Of a stretch of 16,305 nucleotides of DNA, positions 15,219 through 16,305 are shown piece by piece. The DNA comes from Candidatus Woesearchaeota archaeon. GTDB taxonomy: Archaea > Nanobdellota > Nanobdellia > Woesearchaeales > UBA525. Every line of letters starts with the position of its first letter. Position 1 is the stretch's first letter. A program made the position numbers and the translations under genes. The DNA lies in NCBI GenBank assembly GCA_003694385.1, contig RFKA01000035.1:1-16305 (forward strand), read 5' to 3'. Below the pieces are notes generated by a model. It was not told where the DNA came from. It did not search any database and saw only the letters and a list, made by a program, of their open reading frames with translations.

Positions 15219-15240
15219 CGGAACTACCGGTGCACTACTG
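15219..15240 (-). repeat. degenerate copy of the tRNA-Arg 5' end
   Basis: GCACCGGTAG, the first ten bases of the tRNA, is repeated exactly 42 bp upstream (15233-15224, minus strand). Extending both ways, 17 of 22 positions match the tRNA copy at 15177-15198, including a CAGT seven bases before the tRNA start. The rest of the tRNA is absent. Confidence 0.75.
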
Positions 15241-15288
15241 GATCCTCGAGTATCTCGAATCTCCGCATTTCTCAGAACGACTGAAGCA

Positions 15289-15296
15289 TTTATTAA
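15289..15296 (+). promoter_or_regulatory. TATA-like box of truD
   Basis: TTTATTAA starts 32 nt before ATG 15321 and no Shine-Dalgarno site lies between, which fits a leaderless mRNA. It is the only AT-rich patch in the 129-bp gap between tRNA-Arg and truD. Confidence 0.6.
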
Positions 15297-15320
15297 GGCT
15301 TCCATCGTCGCAGTGGCTGC

Positions 15321-16305
15321 ATGTACGTCATCAAGCACGCACCAGAGGATTTCATCGTTGAGGAACTCCTTGATACGCAGTCATTGACTGGCAAGATGTC
15401 TAGTAAGATAACTGGAAAGTTGACTGGTAAGATGACTGGAAAGATGACTGGCGAGATGACTGGAGAGGGTGCGTACCTCCTCGTCCAGGTGACGAAGCGC
15501 GAGTGGAACACGGAGTCGCTCGCAGCAGAGTTCGCGCGCCTCCTTGGCATCAGGCGCGCAGCAGTTGGTTACGCGGGGGCAAAAGATAAGCTTGCTGTAG
15601 CCACGCAGCACTTCACGCTCAAGGGCGTTTCTCGAGAGCGAGTTGCGAGGCTCGCGATTCCGCGCGTGACGCTCAGAGTGCTCGGTGTCGTCAAAGAACC
15701 GCTTGGGCTCGGGTCGCTCCAAGGGAACAAGTTCACAATTACGATTCGGAACCTCACCAACGAGGAGCTTGCGTTGCCGCCCTGCGTGCCAAACTATTTT
15801 GACGAGCAGCGTTTCAGCAGCCATAACGCAGCAATCGGTGAAGCATTGCTGCGCGGATCATTCGCCAAGGCAGTAGCCCTCGTCGAAGCGTCGGGGTCGC
15901 CACACGCGCAGGCGATGCAACGATTCTTTCGGGAAACAAACGATGCAGTTGGTGCCCTGCTGCGGCTGCCGCGGCAACACCTGCGCCTATACCTGCACGC
16001 GTACCAGTCATTGCTCTGGAACCGCATGCTCACCGCGTACATTCGCTCGTCGACGAGTCGCTACTGGCGCACCACGTACAGCCTGGGCGAACTCCTCTTC
16101 CCCGAGGAGAGAATCGCTGATACCGTCTTGCCGCTGCCCGGCTTTGGCGTCACGGGGACCACACCCATTGCTGCACAGCTCCTCGACGAGGTGCTCGCGG
16201 CGGCGCAGCTCTCGCCGCGCAACTTCATTATCAAGCAGCTCCCGAATCTCTCACTCGAGGGAGACGAGCGACGCGCCCTCGTCACGGTTCAGGACTTCGC
16301 GCTGG
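15321..16305 (+). CDS. truD: tRNA pseudouridine synthase TruD, 3' end beyond the window
   Basis: 328 codons are present and the frame is open at the window edge. Archaeal TruD proteins are usually about 380-430 residues, so the C-terminus is missing only because of the window. TruD converts a uridine, classically U13 of tRNAs, to pseudouridine. The N-terminus MYVIKHAPEDFIVEEL is typical. GYAGAKDKLAVATQ at 83-96 holds the catalytic Asp89, GLGSLQGNKFTITIRN at 129-144 is the family's GN-F motif, and NYFDEQRF at 158-165 is the conserved RNA-binding motif. Odd feature: residues 23-49, between the first strand and GAYLLVQV, are a Thr-Gly-Lys-Met repeat encoded by a 12-bp tandem array. ATG 15321 is preceded by a TATA-like box at leaderless spacing. 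Confidence 0.95.
   Translation, partial: MYVIKHAPEDFIVEELLDTQSLTGKMSSKITGKLTGKMTGKMTGEMTGEGAYLLVQVTKREWNTESLAAEFARLLGIRRAAVGYAGAKDKLAVATQHFTLKGVSRERVARLAIPRVTLRVLGVVKEPLGLGSLQGNKFTITIRNLTNEELALPPCVPNYFDEQRFSSHNAAIGEALLRGSFAKAVALVEASGSPHAQAMQRFFRETNDAVGALLRLPRQHLRLYLHAYQSLLWNRMLTAYIRSSTSRYWRTTYSLGELLFPEERIADTVLPLPGFGVTGTTPIAAQLLDEVLAAAQLSPRNFIIKQLPNLSLEGDERRALVTVQDFAL
15387..15467 (+). repeat. 12-bp tandem repeat inside truD
   Basis: Nearly seven units of consensus ACTGGNAAGATG run in frame: six full units from 15387 to 15458 plus nine bases of a seventh. The second unit (15399-15410) is most diverged; the later units differ mainly at the third codon position of glycine. They encode repeated Thr-Gly-Lys-Met, with Lys to Glu near the end. 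Confidence 0.92.

Noticed and set aside
15387..15467. Short regularly spaced repeats that might resemble a CRISPR array
   Set aside because: The units are contiguous, 12 bp, in frame within truD, and there are no spacers or cas genes.
1..16305. Mobile element, defence or toxin-antitoxin system
   Set aside because: No transposase, integrase, nuclease-effector or toxin-antitoxin pair is visible; apart from the surface protein the genes look like core or housekeeping functions.

Overview
The window is GC-rich and archaeal. The diagnostic genes are both subunits of the archaea-only Glu-tRNA(Gln) amidotransferase (GatD, GatE), a CDC48/VAT-type AAA ATPase, a CDP-archaeol synthase, a TruD pseudouridine synthase, and a tRNA-Arg split by a bulge-helix-bulge intron. 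Several TATA-like boxes lie about 30 nt before a start codon, as expected for archaeal leaderless mRNAs. The lineage cannot be fixed from sequence alone. The small surface/MopE-type and lysine-rich proteins would fit a DPANN-like or related uncultivated archaeon, but that is only a suggestion.

Layout. 4-357: a small conserved-looking hypothetical. 402-3317: a large secreted, C-terminally anchored surface protein. 3325-8229 (leftward): cdc48, a YqfO/NIF3-like small protein and rdgB packed as one operon, then a lysine-rich histone H1-like protein and gatD, each with its own likely promoter. 8230-8440: a divergent promoter region between cdc48 and gatE with purine-rich direct repeats. 8441-11962 (rightward): gatE, an archaetidylserine-decarboxylase-like protein, an archaetidylserine-synthase-like CDP-alcohol transferase and CDP-archaeol synthase, joined by start/stop overlaps. 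12015-12845: a PHP-domain metallohydrolase with its own promoter. 12813-15043 (leftward): a flippase-like membrane protein followed by a six-hairpin glycosidase-like protein. 15047-15191 (leftward): tRNA-Arg(CCU) with a 70-nt intron, ending only 3 nt before the flippase start codon. 15321 to the window end: truD, cut by the window edge.

Functionally this is mostly housekeeping: tRNA charging and modification, polar-lipid head-group synthesis, nucleotide-pool cleaning and protein unfolding, plus one envelope glycoprotein. CarS makes CDP-archaeol, the CDP-alcohol transferase can add serine, and the decarboxylase-like protein could convert the serine head group to ethanolamine, so three consecutive genes describe a complete short pathway.

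I see no defence system, mobile element or CRISPR array. The most unusual points are the tRNA-to-mRNA junction at 15043-15047, a degenerate copy of the tRNA 5' end upstream of the tRNA, an in-frame 12-bp repeat expansion inside truD, an Asp-to-Asn change at a decarboxylase processing position, and an apparent division of the genes into leaderless and Shine-Dalgarno-led classes. No stretch longer than 300 bases lacks a gene.
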